DNA of 64,000 nt from CAVVKW01 sp963749035 (GTDB lineage Bacteria > Verrucomicrobiota > Verrucomicrobiia > Chthoniobacterales > JAATET01), in NCBI GenBank assembly GCA_963749035.1, contig CAVVKW010000005.1, forward strand, positions 186,001-250,000. The letters are read 5' to 3'. The notes beneath the pieces were generated by a model. The model was given only the letters and a program-made list of their open reading frames with translations, was not told the origin of the DNA and made no database searches. A program made the translations under genes and the position numbers. This document shows positions 26,608-35,428 of this stretch, one piece after another; position 1 is the stretch's first letter; each line of letters starts with the position of its first letter.

Positions 26608-27093
26608 TCAGCGAGCGTGATCGACCATGACGTCGTCGAAGTCGCGCACCGAGCCGTCAGGAAAGATCATGAGCGCTCCGTGACCGTGAATGTTGCCGAT
26701 TTCGACCAGCCACGGCATGTTCGGCCACTTCTGGGGGGTGGTGGGAGAGCGATCGAACATCGTGGGGGAATAGTGGATCAGCGGTGACTCGCCGTCGGCG
26801 GTGATCGAGCCGAGCCGGGTGACGCCGGGGCACTTCCACGCGGAAGGTGGGACGCCGTATGGCTCGAGCTTGTTGATCCACCATTCGCCGTATTCCTTCT
26901 CTTTGCCGCCGGGAAAGCTTGGCTGTTGCGGCCAATTTCCGACTTCCTTGACGTAATTGTCGAGGCCGAGGTAGAGGGTCCGAAGGTTCGCGGTGCACCG
27001 TGCGCGATCCCCGATCCCGTGCATCCGGCTGACCACGCCGATCAGCAGCGTGAAGATGATGATGAGGATGCCCAAAACGGCAAAAAGCTCCAC
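26608..27093 (-). CDS. Pseudopilin-like protein, start uncertain
   Basis: Type II secretion or type IV pilus-like minor pseudopilin. The GTG at 27093 gives MELFAVLGILIIIFTLLIGVV. Four codons further upstream the frame reads G-F-T-L before this V-E-L, so the prepilin-peptidase site GFTLVEL is encoded at 27088-27105 and the true start must be upstream. No ATG, GTG or TTG is available before the in-frame TAG at 27181-27183; only a CTG at 27156 could serve. The mature part has an Ala/Arg N-terminal helix then a soluble domain (KEYGEWWINKLEPYGVP, WKCPG). Found just downstream of the secreted-protein gene. Confidence 0.6.
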   Translation of the reverse strand: MELFAVLGILIIIFTLLIGVVSRMHGIGDRARCTANLRTLYLGLDNYVKEVGNWPQQPSFPGGKEKEYGEWWINKLEPYGVPPSAWKCPGVTRLGSITADGESPLIHYSPTMFDRSPTTPQKWPNMPWLVEIGNIHGHGALMIFPDGSVRDFDDVMVDHAR

Positions 27094-27180
27094 GAGGGTG
27101 AAACCTCGGGAGCCTTTTGCGAGATGAGTGGGAGCGACTGGGGAGTGGTCGATCAGAAGATGCTTTAGCCCGAAAGGGGC

Positions 27181-27879
27181 CTAGTTACTCGTGTCATTTG
27201 TTGCTGTCGTGCCACCAACGAAGGAACCTTGGGCCAAAGTTGAATTCCGGACACCTTGGAACTCGAAATCGACGGCCGAGCGCGTTGGGTCAGGTTCGAT
27301 GTTGCCGCTTGGCACGACGAACGGATTGATCGTCACGTTATCGCCACCGTCGTCGATGATGATGCTGTTATCGTTGTTGAATTCGTCGACGAAAATGATC
27401 TGGTTGGTCTCAGTCGGAGCACTGGTGATCTGCCCTTCTCCGTGGAAGGCGGAAAGCCGATCTTCCAGGTCGAGGCGGCCCTCGAAGAATCCGTTTGCGC
27501 GATTGCCTCGGACGATGATGACGGCGGGAAGCTCGACGCCGCCGGTGTCGTTGGTCGGGATGTTGAAGTCCTGCCCGCCGAGGACGCCCGCCAGGTCTTT
27601 GCCGGTGATGGAGGCGGAGATGTTCCCGCTGACGACGTTGCCGTTGACGAAGATAACGTAAGTGTTGGCACCCGGAATCTGCGTTTGAACCCCGTTCTGA
27701 TAAGCGAAGCGGAGGACGCCGGTGAGATTTTCGCCGCGGGCGGTGGCTTGGTAGCTCCCGTCGATCCCGCTCTGAAGGGGCGATAGGTTGGTGAACGGAC
27801 CGGGGCCGCCGAACGATCCGGCGTAAGAGGCACCGAGGGCACCCAAGGCGATGAGCGAAGAGAGAATGGGGAGCTTCAT
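27181..27879 (-). CDS. Secreted hypothetical protein
   Basis: 232 residues with a clear Sec signal peptide (MKLPILSSLIALGALGASYAG, cleavage after ASYA). The mature protein is Gly/Asn/Asp/Thr-rich and strand-like (GVLRFAYQNG, YVIFVNGNVVSGNISASITG, FFEGRLDLEDRLSAFHGEG). It may be a surface or periplasmic beta-rich protein. No exosortase-type C-terminal sorting signal is present (it ends ATNDTSN). The start is the ATG at 27879; an upstream start would add 15 non-signal residues. Function not recognised. Confidence 0.7.
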   Translation of the reverse strand: MKLPILSSLIALGALGASYAGSFGGPGPFTNLSPLQSGIDGSYQATARGENLTGVLRFAYQNGVQTQIPGANTYVIFVNGNVVSGNISASITGKDLAGVLGGQDFNIPTNDTGGVELPAVIIVRGNRANGFFEGRLDLEDRLSAFHGEGQITSAPTETNQIIFVDEFNNDNSIIIDDGGDNVTINPFVVPSGNIEPDPTRSAVDFEFQGVRNSTLAQGSFVGGTTATNDTSN

Positions 27880-27920
27880 AATTGAGATGGGTGATGGAAT
27901 TTCATTTTGCGGAGGGCAGG

Positions 27921-28910
27921 TCAAGCGATTTCTGCCGCGGAAGCGGTGCGATTTCGGGGATTAACCGGTAGGCTCGAGCGAAGAACCGCCGCGCCGTCAC
28001 CGACTGGACGAACGCGAGCATCGGCCATCGATGCGGGCACGAGAAAGAAGGAGCCGGTCGGGAAGACTTCCTCGCCGCAGCCGACCTGGCCGGAAATGAC
28101 GGTAAACAGGGCGAAGGCGTCGCCGTCGAGCGCAGCTTGAGGGGAACCAAGATCCCAGCGTTCGATGACGAAGTGATCGCACACGGCGATCAAGTTATTG
28201 TTCCGATCGGTGAGTTCTGGCTCGAAGTCGTCGAAATCGATGGAAGCCAGCGATTCGTCGATGTGAAGTTGACGCGGGCTTCCGTCGAGGCCGGTGCGAT
28301 TCCAATCGAAGACTCGGTAGGTCGTGTCACTGTTTTGCTGCACCTCGACGATGAGGCAGCCCTCGCCGATGGCGTGGAGTCGCCCGCTCGGAATGAAGAT
28401 GCTGTCACCGGATTGCACGGGCTGACGGGCGATGACGTCTTCGACGGTGCCATTGGAGATGGCGGACTCGAGGTCGGCGCGAGTGGCGCCGCGCTTTAGG
28501 CCGGCATAGATGGACGCGCCCGGGAGACAATCGAGGAAATACCACGCTTCAGTTTTGGGTTCGCCATTGAGAGCGGCGGCGGCGTGGGCGGGGGGATGAA
28601 CTTGAACGGAAAGGCGTTCGCGAGCGTCGAGGAGCTTGATGAGCAACGGAAAACGCGCTGAGGGATGGTCGGCGTGAGCTTGTCCGAAGACTTCGACGCG
28701 ATGCTGAGTCCAAAGGTCGTGGAGGGTGGAGCCTTTGAGCGGTCCCGAGTGGACGACGCTCTGGGCCTCGTCGCGGTCGACGAGCTCCCACGACTCGCCG
28801 ACGGGTTCGCCCGGTGGGAGGCTTTTGCCGAGCAGGCTTTCGAGTCGACGGCCGCCCCACACCCGTTCCATGGCGATGGGTTCAAAACTGATGGGTTGAG
28901 CGTATTCCAT
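27921..28910 (-). CDS. manA: Class I mannose-6-phosphate isomerase
   Basis: Zinc enzyme converting mannose-6-P and fructose-6-P, feeding GDP-mannose synthesis used by the gmd pathway in the polysaccharide region. Motifs are AMERVWGGRRLESLLG, SVQVHPPAHAA and KTEAWYFLD (Zn ligands), IPSGRLHAIGEG, and TYRVFDWNRTG. 329 residues fits the short Bacillus-type class. The ATG at 28910 gives MEYAQPISFEPIAMERVWG. A TAACGT element at 28925-28930 precedes it. Confidence 0.9.
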   Translation of the reverse strand: MEYAQPISFEPIAMERVWGGRRLESLLGKSLPPGEPVGESWELVDRDEAQSVVHSGPLKGSTLHDLWTQHRVEVFGQAHADHPSARFPLLIKLLDARERLSVQVHPPAHAAAALNGEPKTEAWYFLDCLPGASIYAGLKRGATRADLESAISNGTVEDVIARQPVQSGDSIFIPSGRLHAIGEGCLIVEVQQNSDTTYRVFDWNRTGLDGSPRQLHIDESLASIDFDDFEPELTDRNNNLIAVCDHFVIERWDLGSPQAALDGDAFALFTVISGQVGCGEEVFPTGSFFLVPASMADARVRPVGDGAAVLRSSLPVNPRNRTASAAEIA

Positions 28911-28982
28911 GATGATGCGGGCGGACGTTAGCGCGGGTGAGGGAGGGGGTTCAATCCAGGATTCGTGCGCCGCGATTCGTGG

Positions 28983-29017
28983 TTGGTGATTGCAGGGGCT
29001 CAATTATAGTCCGCGGG
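28983..29017 (+). promoter_or_regulatory. Thioesterase promoter
   Basis: TTGGTG at 28983-28988, 16 bases, TATAGT at 29005-29010. The -10 is followed by CCGCGGG and the ATG at 29018. Confidence 0.45.
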
Positions 29018-29449
29018 ATGAGCGAGCGCTTGAATGAGAAAACGAGGGTGAGCACGGAGATTCAGGTCATGTATTTCGACACGGATGCCGGGGGGGTGGT
29101 CCACAACATCGTTTATCTTCGTTTCATCGAGACGGCGCGGACGTTGCTCGCGATGCAGATGGGGATGAGTTTCGAGGAGATCGCGAGGACGCAGGTGCAC
29201 CCGGTGGTGACGCGCACGGAGATCGACTACCGGCGGCCCGCGGTGCTGGGGGATGTGGTGCGGGTGGACGGATGGATCGCGGAGTGGTCTCGGATTCGAT
29301 TCTGGTGCGAATTTGCGGTGATCCGTCCGCGCGATGAGGCGACGCTGGCGACGTGTCGGCAGGCATTAGCACTGGTGCAGATGCCGGCGGGTCGACCGGT
29401 GCGTTTGCCGGACGGGTTTCCGGACAATTTCTCGATCGACGTTTCGTGA
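29018..29449 (+). CDS. Acyl-CoA thioesterase, YbgC/4HBT hot-dog family
   Basis: 143-residue single hot-dog domain. The catalytic Asp motif is VMYFDTDAGGVVHNIVYLRFIE, followed by ARTLLAMQMGMSFEEIA and TRTEIDYRRPAVLGDVVRVDG. Members of this group hydrolyse short acyl-CoAs and often associate with the Tol-Pal envelope system. The ATG at 29018 is supported by a -10 element seven bases upstream. The stop overlaps the next gene's GTG. Confidence 0.9.
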   Translation: MSERLNEKTRVSTEIQVMYFDTDAGGVVHNIVYLRFIETARTLLAMQMGMSFEEIARTQVHPVVTRTEIDYRRPAVLGDVVRVDGWIAEWSRIRFWCEFAVIRPRDEATLATCRQALALVQMPAGRPVRLPDGFPDNFSIDVS

Positions 29450-31200
29450 GGTGGTCGGCAGCGGCGGGTCTGGCGCTCGTTTTAGTTTTACTCGGGCTGT
29501 CGCTGCAGGTCCAGACGGCGGGCTGGGGAGCGCTTTACAACGAAACGGACGGGCAATACGCGGGCGCGGCCCGGGTGATGGCGGAGGGCGGGGATTGGCT
29601 GGTGCCGGTGAACAACGGGACGCCGAGACTGGTGAAGCCGCCGCTCTTGTATTGGATGATGGCGAGTTCGTTTCGGGTGTTTGGTTTGAGCGAATTCGCG
29701 GCGCGGCTGCCGAATGCCATCGGGGTGATCGGGTGGATTCTGGCGACGTTTCTGATCGGGAATCTTTTTGGAGGAGCTTGGCGAGGTTTCGTTGCGGGGG
29801 TGGTGCTGTTGACGTGTCTGGGTACGGCGACGTTGGCTCGGATCGTGATGCCGGAGCCGGTGTTTTGTGCGCTGATTGCGGGAGCGGTGTATTGCGGATT
29901 GCGGGGGTTGGTGGAGCGGGGTGGTTGGCAGCCGTGGATGCTGGGGATGTGGGCGTTGGCTTCCACGGCGGCTTTCACGAAAGGCGTGCACGGGCTGCTG
30001 TTTCCGCTGGTGATCGTGGCTTTGGCCGGCTGGTTGGTGCCGGAGTGGCGGGACCGGTGGCGGCGTCTGGTGTCGTGGACGGCGGCGGCGGGATTGGGAA
30101 CGTTCCTGCTGATCAACGTGCCTTGGTATCTGGCGATGGAGTCACGGTATCCGGGGGTGCTGGCGAATTTGTTTCTGGTGGAGCATTGGGGGCACGTGGC
30201 GGGGAGTGACGCTCCGGCGACGAGCTACACGAACGTGCCGCGGTGGCAGTTTTTGCTGTTGCATCTGGCGTGGTTCTTCCCGTGGTCGGTGATCGTGCTC
30301 GCCGAGATCTTGCGGCGGGGTCTGGGGGAGAGCGTCGTCGACACGCGGCCGGAGGGGGACCGGCAGCTGGAGCGGGTGCTTTTGATTTGGGCGGGGGTGG
30401 TGCTGGTGCCGGTGCTGTTGGCGGGTCAACGGCAGGACTACTACGCGATGGCGGCGTGGCCGGCCTTTGCGCTTTGGGTGGCGATGGTGGTCGAGCGGGG
30501 AGTGTCGTGGATCGGCGTGGTGGCCGCGTTGTCGGTGTGTGCGATCGGTTTGGGAGTTTTACCGTCGATGGGAGTCGAGCCTTCGGCGGCGGCCGTCGCC
30601 GAGCGGTCGACGGCTTGGACGACGGTTTCGGGCTTGGACGCCGAAGTTTGGGCGTCGCTCACCCGGGTGGGGCAACTGACTCTTGGGGCGGCGGTGTTGG
30701 GCTTGGCGTTTGCGCTGGTGATGCTGGCGCGGGGACGACGGAAGCTGGCGTTACGAGCGGTGATGCTGGCGGCGGCGGCGTTGAGCTTTGGGGCGGTGGC
30801 AGGGTATGCACGGGTGGCACCTTATTTCTCGGTGGCGGAGATGGCACCGGTGCTGCGAGAACTGGCGGACCGGGGGGTGCGGGTCGCCTACGACGGGGGA
30901 ATCGATACGGGAAGCAGTCTGCTCTTTTACGTGGGGGATGACGTGTTGATCGTCGGGCAGGATCAGGGTGACGATTTTTTGACGCGTGAGTTTGCGTTCG
31001 GGCGGGATCGATACGCTTCGGTGGAGGAGTTTGTGGAGGTTTGGAAAGGTGAATCAATGGTCTTGGTGACCGAAGCGGGACGGGACGAGTTTTGGCGGGA
31101 GCGCCTGGAGGGACTGGGCGAACCGGTCGCAAGGTCGGGGACTCAAGTGGTTTTTGTCACGAGTGGGGCGAGTGGTCCGAGTGACGCGCAGGTAGATTGA
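29446..31200 (+). CDS. GT39/ArnT-type membrane glycosyltransferase
   Basis: 584 residues with 11-13 hydrophobic segments. The N-terminal loop has YNETDGQYAGAARVMAEGGD followed by PRLVKPPLLYWMMASSF, the acidic and Lys-Pro-Pro motifs of the PMT/ArnT superfamily that move a sugar from a polyprenyl carrier. The C-terminus is a small soluble domain. The GTG at 29446 overlaps the thioesterase stop (GTGA), which fits translational coupling. Other in-frame starts would overlap far into that gene. Wobble positions are strongly G-biased. Confidence 0.85.
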   Translation: MRWSAAAGLALVLVLLGLSLQVQTAGWGALYNETDGQYAGAARVMAEGGDWLVPVNNGTPRLVKPPLLYWMMASSFRVFGLSEFAARLPNAIGVIGWILATFLIGNLFGGAWRGFVAGVVLLTCLGTATLARIVMPEPVFCALIAGAVYCGLRGLVERGGWQPWMLGMWALASTAAFTKGVHGLLFPLVIVALAGWLVPEWRDRWRRLVSWTAAAGLGTFLLINVPWYLAMESRYPGVLANLFLVEHWGHVAGSDAPATSYTNVPRWQFLLLHLAWFFPWSVIVLAEILRRGLGESVVDTRPEGDRQLERVLLIWAGVVLVPVLLAGQRQDYYAMAAWPAFALWVAMVVERGVSWIGVVAALSVCAIGLGVLPSMGVEPSAAAVAERSTAWTTVSGLDAEVWASLTRVGQLTLGAAVLGLAFALVMLARGRRKLALRAVMLAAAALSFGAVAGYARVAPYFSVAEMAPVLRELADRGVRVAYDGGIDTGSSLLFYVGDDVLIVGQDQGDDFLTREFAFGRDRYASVEEFVEVWKGESMVLVTEAGRDEFWRERLEGLGEPVARSGTQVVFVTSGASGPSDAQVD

Positions 31201-31285
31201 GATTCGGTTTGATGGGCTTCCCTTTTGCGCGGGTGGAGGTGATGGGTTGTGTCGGGAGGCGGGGTCGTGTTTAGTCGGCGTTCCT

Positions 31286-32209
31286 ATGGAAAACGTGATC
31301 ATTGTGGGGACGGGGTGCGCGGGGTTGACGGCGGCCATTTACGCGGCTCGGTCGGGGCTTTCGCCGCTGGTGCTCGAGGGGCGGCAGCCGGGCGGGCAGC
31401 TCACGACGACGACGTTGGTGGAGAATTTCCCCGGTTTCCCGGAGGGGATCGACGGGCCGGATCTGATCATGGCCATGCACAAACAGGCCGAAAAATTTGG
31501 CTCGCGCTTTCAGTATGGGTCGGTGGAGGAATTCGAGCCGGCCGAGGGGGCGAATCGGGTGAAGGTCGATGGCGAATGGGTCGAGACGAAGGCGTTAATC
31601 ATCGCGAGTGGGGCGTCGCCGCGTTACCTGGAGCTGCCGGGTGAGGAGAAGCTGATCGGACACGGGCTGACGAGCTGCGCGACGTGCGACGGGGCGTTTT
31701 ATCGCGACGTGCCGGTGTGCGTGATCGGTGGTGGGGATTCGGCGTGCGAGGAGGCGACGTTTCTGACGCGGTTTGCGTCGAAGGTTTACCTGATCCATCG
31801 CCGGGATGAGCTGCGGGCGTCGACGATCATGGCGGAGCGGGCGCTCTCCAACGAGAAAATCGAGCCGATCTGGAACTCGGTCGTCACGGACTACCTCGTT
31901 GATGACGAGGGCGAGGTGCGGGGCGTGAACCTCAAAAATCTGGAGTCGGAGGTAGAATCCGATCTGGAATTGAAGTGCGTCTTCGTGGCGATCGGGCACG
32001 AGCCGAACACGGAGGCGTTCCGGGGCAAGGTGGACGCGGACGAGGCGGGATACCTTCAGCAGAGCGGGGGGACATCGACGAATCTCCCGGGCGTGTTTGC
32101 GGCGGGCGACGTGGCGGACCACGTTTACCGTCAGGCGATCACGGCGGCGGGTCAGGGCTGCGCGGCGGCGATCGACGCGGAGCGGTGGCTGGCGGCGCGG
32201 GAGGGGTGA
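31286..32209 (+). CDS. trxB: Thioredoxin-disulfide reductase
   Basis: FAD/NADPH enzyme that reduces thioredoxin. Motifs are FAD-binding VIIVGTGCAGLTAAIYAAR, the redox pair SCATCDGAFYRD (Cys-x-x-Cys), NADPH-binding VIGGGDSACEEATFL and HRRDELRAS, and the second FAD motif GVFAAGDVADHVYRQAI. 307 residues is standard. The ATG at 31286 gives MENVIIVGTG. Confidence 0.96.
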   Translation: MENVIIVGTGCAGLTAAIYAARSGLSPLVLEGRQPGGQLTTTTLVENFPGFPEGIDGPDLIMAMHKQAEKFGSRFQYGSVEEFEPAEGANRVKVDGEWVETKALIIASGASPRYLELPGEEKLIGHGLTSCATCDGAFYRDVPVCVIGGGDSACEEATFLTRFASKVYLIHRRDELRASTIMAERALSNEKIEPIWNSVVTDYLVDDEGEVRGVNLKNLESEVESDLELKCVFVAIGHEPNTEAFRGKVDADEAGYLQQSGGTSTNLPGVFAAGDVADHVYRQAITAAGQGCAAAIDAERWLAAREG

Positions 32210-32219
32210 GGGTGAGGAG

Positions 32220-32281
32220 TTTCAGGGTTCAGTTTTCAGGGTTCAGGACTGAAAGCTGAACACTTCTGAACTGAACACTTC
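32220..32281. repeat. CTGAA/TTCAG repeat cluster
   Basis: Two copies of TTTCAGGGTTCAG (32220-32232 and 32234-32246) are followed by inverted copies CTGAAAGCTGAAC and CTGAACTGAACAC. The arms can fold (GTTCAG at 32241-32246 with CTGAAC at 32256-32261). It fills the gap between trxB and the GT4 gene and may be an intergenic repeat that also ends trxB transcription. Confidence 0.6.
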
Positions 32282-32292
32282 GTCGTTTCCCC

Positions 32293-33459
32293 TTGAAGAT
32301 TTGCGATCTCACTCAGTTTTACTCGCCGGTCAGCGGGGGGGTGAAGCGTTACGTTGAGCAGAAGGTCGCTTATCTGCGAGCGCACGCGCCGGACGACGAA
32401 CACGTGCTCATCATTCCGGGGGAGCGGACGCGGAAGTCGGGGGACGAGCGGGCGAGGGTTTACGAGATCGAGTCACCGCTGATTTCGCGGACGTCGCGAT
32501 ACCGGGCGTTGATCGCGTTGAATCAAGTGGAAGATATTTTTCAACACGAGCGGCCGGACATTATCGAATCGGGCGACCCGTATCAGGTGGCTTGGAAGGC
32601 GGTGGCGTCGGGGCGGGCACTGGGGATCCCGGCGGTCGGGTTTTACCATTCGCATTTTCCGGAGGCGTATCTGCGGAGTGTGACGAAGTATTTCGGCCGG
32701 ATCGCGGTGGAGATCGCTGAGGACGTGGCGAAGCGGTATGTGCGGACGTTATACAATCGGTTTGAACGGACGTTGGTGCCGAGTCCGGCTCTGGCGGAGT
32801 TGTTGACGAGCTGGGGGGTGGACAACGTGGTGACGACGGATTTGGGCGTGGACGTCGAGACGTTTCAGCCGGAGGGGAAGCGGGCGGTCCGGGCAGATTT
32901 AGGGGTGGCGGAGGATCGGGTGTTGCTGCTTTACGTGGGGCGGTTGGCGCCGGAGAAGAACGTGCGGACGTTGTTCGGCGCGTTCGAGCGGCTGACGCGG
33001 GAGGTGCCGGGGCGCTACGATTTATTGGTGGTCGGCGACGGCACGGGGCGGCGGGACGTTTCGCGATTGAAGGAGAGCACGGGGGCGGTGCACTGGATGC
33101 CGTATTGCGGGGACGCGCGGGAGTTGGCGCGGATCTACCGGGCGGCGGATTTGTTCGTTCATCCGGGAATTCTGGAGACGTTTGGGTTGGTGACGCTGGA
33201 GTCGCAGGCTTGCGGGACGCCGGTGATCGGGATCGGTGGGAGCTACATGGACCGGATCGTTTTCAACGAGAGGGTGCACTGGGCGCGGGAAAACACGGCG
33301 GAGTCTCTGGCGGCGGCGATCCGCGCGGTGGCGGGGCTGGATCTGCGACGGGAGGGGCGGGAGGCGAGTCGGATCGTGCGGGATCGGTTCAGTTGGCAGA
33401 CGGTGTTTGATCGGCTGTTTTCGATTTACCGCGAGGTGGTGCGCTCTTACAACCCGTGA
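32293..33459 (+). CDS. GT4-family glycosyltransferase
   Basis: 388 residues of GT-B fold. FYSPVSGGVKRYVEQK is the N-terminal glycine loop, VGFYHSHFPEAY a signature shared with mannosyl- and sulfoquinovosyl-type enzymes, then LLYVGRLAPEKNVRTLFGA and HPGILETFGLVTLESQACG (E-x7-E). Start is TTG at 32293 (MKICDLTQF); no ATG is nearby. Possibly makes a glycolipid; acceptor unknown. A GNAT gene follows 4 bases later. Confidence 0.85.
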   Translation: MKICDLTQFYSPVSGGVKRYVEQKVAYLRAHAPDDEHVLIIPGERTRKSGDERARVYEIESPLISRTSRYRALIALNQVEDIFQHERPDIIESGDPYQVAWKAVASGRALGIPAVGFYHSHFPEAYLRSVTKYFGRIAVEIAEDVAKRYVRTLYNRFERTLVPSPALAELLTSWGVDNVVTTDLGVDVETFQPEGKRAVRADLGVAEDRVLLLYVGRLAPEKNVRTLFGAFERLTREVPGRYDLLVVGDGTGRRDVSRLKESTGAVHWMPYCGDARELARIYRAADLFVHPGILETFGLVTLESQACGTPVIGIGGSYMDRIVFNERVHWARENTAESLAAAIRAVAGLDLRREGREASRIVRDRFSWQTVFDRLFSIYREVVRSYNP

Positions 33460-33463
33460 GGTT

Positions 33464-34114
33464 GTGGCGTTACCCCCGGGATTAGTGATTCGAAAATACG
33501 AGCAGCGGGACCGCGAGGCGGTGCGGTGGTTGTGTTGCGAGACGGGGTATCTGGGTAAGCCGATCGATCCGGTTTTCGAGGATCGAGAGTTGTTCGCGGA
33601 TTACCTGACGAGTTACTACACGGACGCGGAGCCGGAATCGTCGTTCGTCGTTGAGCAGGGTGGGGAAGTGAAGGGGTATCTGCTGGGGTCGCGGTTTCCG
33701 GAGAAGCAGCGGCAGTTTGATCGGTGGCTGGTTCTGCGGTTGGCGATCAAAGGGATCTGGCGATATCGCGGTTATGGAGACGCGACGAAGGCTTACGTGA
33801 AGTGGATCCTACGCGACGCGCGGAAGGAGGTGCCGGTGACACCGAAAGACATGCCGCACTTTCACTTTAACCTGCTACCGGAGGTGCAGAGCATCGCGGG
33901 CACGCGGGCGCTCATTAACGCAAACTTTGATTACCTGAGCGAGGCGGGCGAGGACGCGGTTTTTGGTCAGGTCGTGACGTTCTCCGATCGGCGGGGCGCG
34001 GCGGTTTTCAAACGCTACGGGTTCGAGGTGGTCGAACGGCGTGAGGTGACGAAATACCGAAAGGTTCACCCGGAGCCGGTTTTTTTGACGACGATCGTGA
34101 AGCAGTTGGCGTGA
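33464..34114 (+). CDS. GNAT-family N-acetyltransferase
   Basis: 216 residues from GTG at 33464 (or 209 from GTG at 33485, MIRKYEQRDREAVRWLCCE). The N-terminal strand-helix, GGEVKGYLLGSRF, the central HFHFNLLPEVQSIAGTRALI and the terminal RRGAAVFKRYGFEVVERREV fit acetyl-CoA-dependent GNAT enzymes. Substrate unknown. Probably in one operon with the preceding glycosyltransferase, so it may acetylate a sugar, but that is an inference. Confidence 0.7.
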   Translation: MALPPGLVIRKYEQRDREAVRWLCCETGYLGKPIDPVFEDRELFADYLTSYYTDAEPESSFVVEQGGEVKGYLLGSRFPEKQRQFDRWLVLRLAIKGIWRYRGYGDATKAYVKWILRDARKEVPVTPKDMPHFHFNLLPEVQSIAGTRALINANFDYLSEAGEDAVFGQVVTFSDRRGAAVFKRYGFEVVERREVTKYRKVHPEPVFLTTIVKQLA

Positions 34115-34117
34115 GGG

Positions 34118-34137
34118 TTCGGGCCTGGAAGGTCCGG
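34118..34137. terminator. Hairpin in the convergent GNAT/helicase gap
   Basis: GGGCCT and AGGTCC arms (one G-T pair) around GGA, in the 25-base gap between convergent stops. It resembles the element at 26539-26552. Confidence 0.4.
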
Positions 34138-34139
34138 TC

Positions 34140-35399
34140 CTACCTTCGGCGGGGGCGGCGGGTGACGGCGCGGCCGCTGGGGCCGACTTCGACCTTGGGT
34201 TTGCGAGGCGGGCGGTTGCGGGGTCCGCGGGGTCGCTCGGGGTCGCGGTTTTTACCTTCGGTCGCCGAGTAGTCGAAGCCGTCGGCGAGTTTACGCGGAA
34301 TGCCGCGGCCGATGAAGCGCTCGAGTTGTGCGAGAGATTTGTGGTCGTCCTCGCTGATGAAGCTGATGGCGTCACCGATGGCCTGGGCGCGGCCGGTGCG
34401 ACCGATTCGATGAACGTAATCCTCGCTCTGCATGGGGAAGTCGTAGTTCACGACGTGCGAGATGCCGTCGACGTCGATGCCACGGGCGGCGATGTCGGTG
34501 GCGACAAGGACCCGCACCGCTCCGGAGCGGAAGCCTTCCAGGGCGCGGAGGCGTTGATTTTGCGAGCGGTTCGAGTGGAGGGTGCCGGTGGTGATGCCGA
34601 TCTGGCCGAGCTTTTTGGCGATGCGATCGGCGCCGTGCTTGGTGCGGGTGAAAACGAGAACCATGTTCATGGCTTCGTCTTCGAGGAGGTGGGCGAGGAG
34701 GCTGGGTTTGAGGTGGCGAGGGACCTCGTAGAGGTGCTGGGCGACGGTGTCGGCGGGATTCGACCGGCGTCCGATCTGCACGACTTGGGGTTGATGCTGG
34801 AATTCCTTGGTGAGGGATTCGATCTCCTTCGAAAGGGTGGCGGAGAAAAGGAGAGTCTGCCGTTTCTTCGGTAAATTGCGGACGACCTTTCGGATCGAGG
34901 GGAGGAAGCCCATGTCGAGCATCCGGTCGGCTTCGTCGAGGACGAGGTGTTTAAGCGCGGAGAAATCACCGGCGCGGCGGTCCATGAGGTCGAGAAGGCG
35001 GCCGGGGGTGGCGATGACGAGGTCGACGCCGGATTTTAGAGCGGCGATCTGCGGGTTTTCGCCGACCCCACCGAAGACGGTCGCGACGCGCAGGGCGGGC
35101 AGAAATTTGGAATAGGTCTGAACGTTTTCGTGGATCTGAACGACGAGTTCGCGAGTCGGCGCCAGGACGAGGACGCTGGTTTTTCCGCGGTCGTCGGCGT
35201 CGCGGGCGGCGAGCTGGGCGAGGATGGGTAGCGTGAAGGCGGCGGTTTTGCCGGTGCCGGTCTGGGCGATGCCGATGAGGTCACGACCGTCGAGGATCGG
35301 CGGGATGGCTTCCCGTTGGATGGGCGTGGGTTCGGTGTAGCCGGTCTCGTCGACGGCTTGAAGAATTTCGGCGGGAAGGCCGAGGGCGCGGAATGGCAT
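34140..35399 (-). CDS. DEAD-box RNA helicase, RhlE-like
   Basis: ATP-dependent RNA unwinding. All motifs are in order: Q-motif TEPTPIQREAIPPILDG, AQTGTGKTAAF, PTRELVVQ, TPGRLLDLM, VLDEADRMLDMGF, SATLSKEIE, VLVATDIAARGIDVDG and HRIGRTGRA. The core is followed by a short Arg/Pro/Lys tail (RPRGPRNRPPRKPKVEV). The ATG at 35399 gives MPFRALGLPAEIL, 419 residues. CTGGCA then TACAGT (35410-35415, minus) precede it. Confidence 0.94.
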   Translation of the reverse strand: MPFRALGLPAEILQAVDETGYTEPTPIQREAIPPILDGRDLIGIAQTGTGKTAAFTLPILAQLAARDADDRGKTSVLVLAPTRELVVQIHENVQTYSKFLPALRVATVFGGVGENPQIAALKSGVDLVIATPGRLLDLMDRRAGDFSALKHLVLDEADRMLDMGFLPSIRKVVRNLPKKRQTLLFSATLSKEIESLTKEFQHQPQVVQIGRRSNPADTVAQHLYEVPRHLKPSLLAHLLEDEAMNMVLVFTRTKHGADRIAKKLGQIGITTGTLHSNRSQNQRLRALEGFRSGAVRVLVATDIAARGIDVDGISHVVNYDFPMQSEDYVHRIGRTGRAQAIGDAISFISEDDHKSLAQLERFIGRGIPRKLADGFDYSATEGKNRDPERPRGPRNRPPRKPKVEVGPSGRAVTRRPRRR

Positions 35400-35428
35400 A
35401 GGGCCGGGGACTGTAGGGCGGCTCGCGG

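Noticed and set aside
29451..30941. Gly/Ala-rich open frames overlapping the GT39 gene on the same strand
   Set aside because: Translation is almost pure Gly/Ala/Val/Arg, as expected from an out-of-frame reading of G-ending codons.
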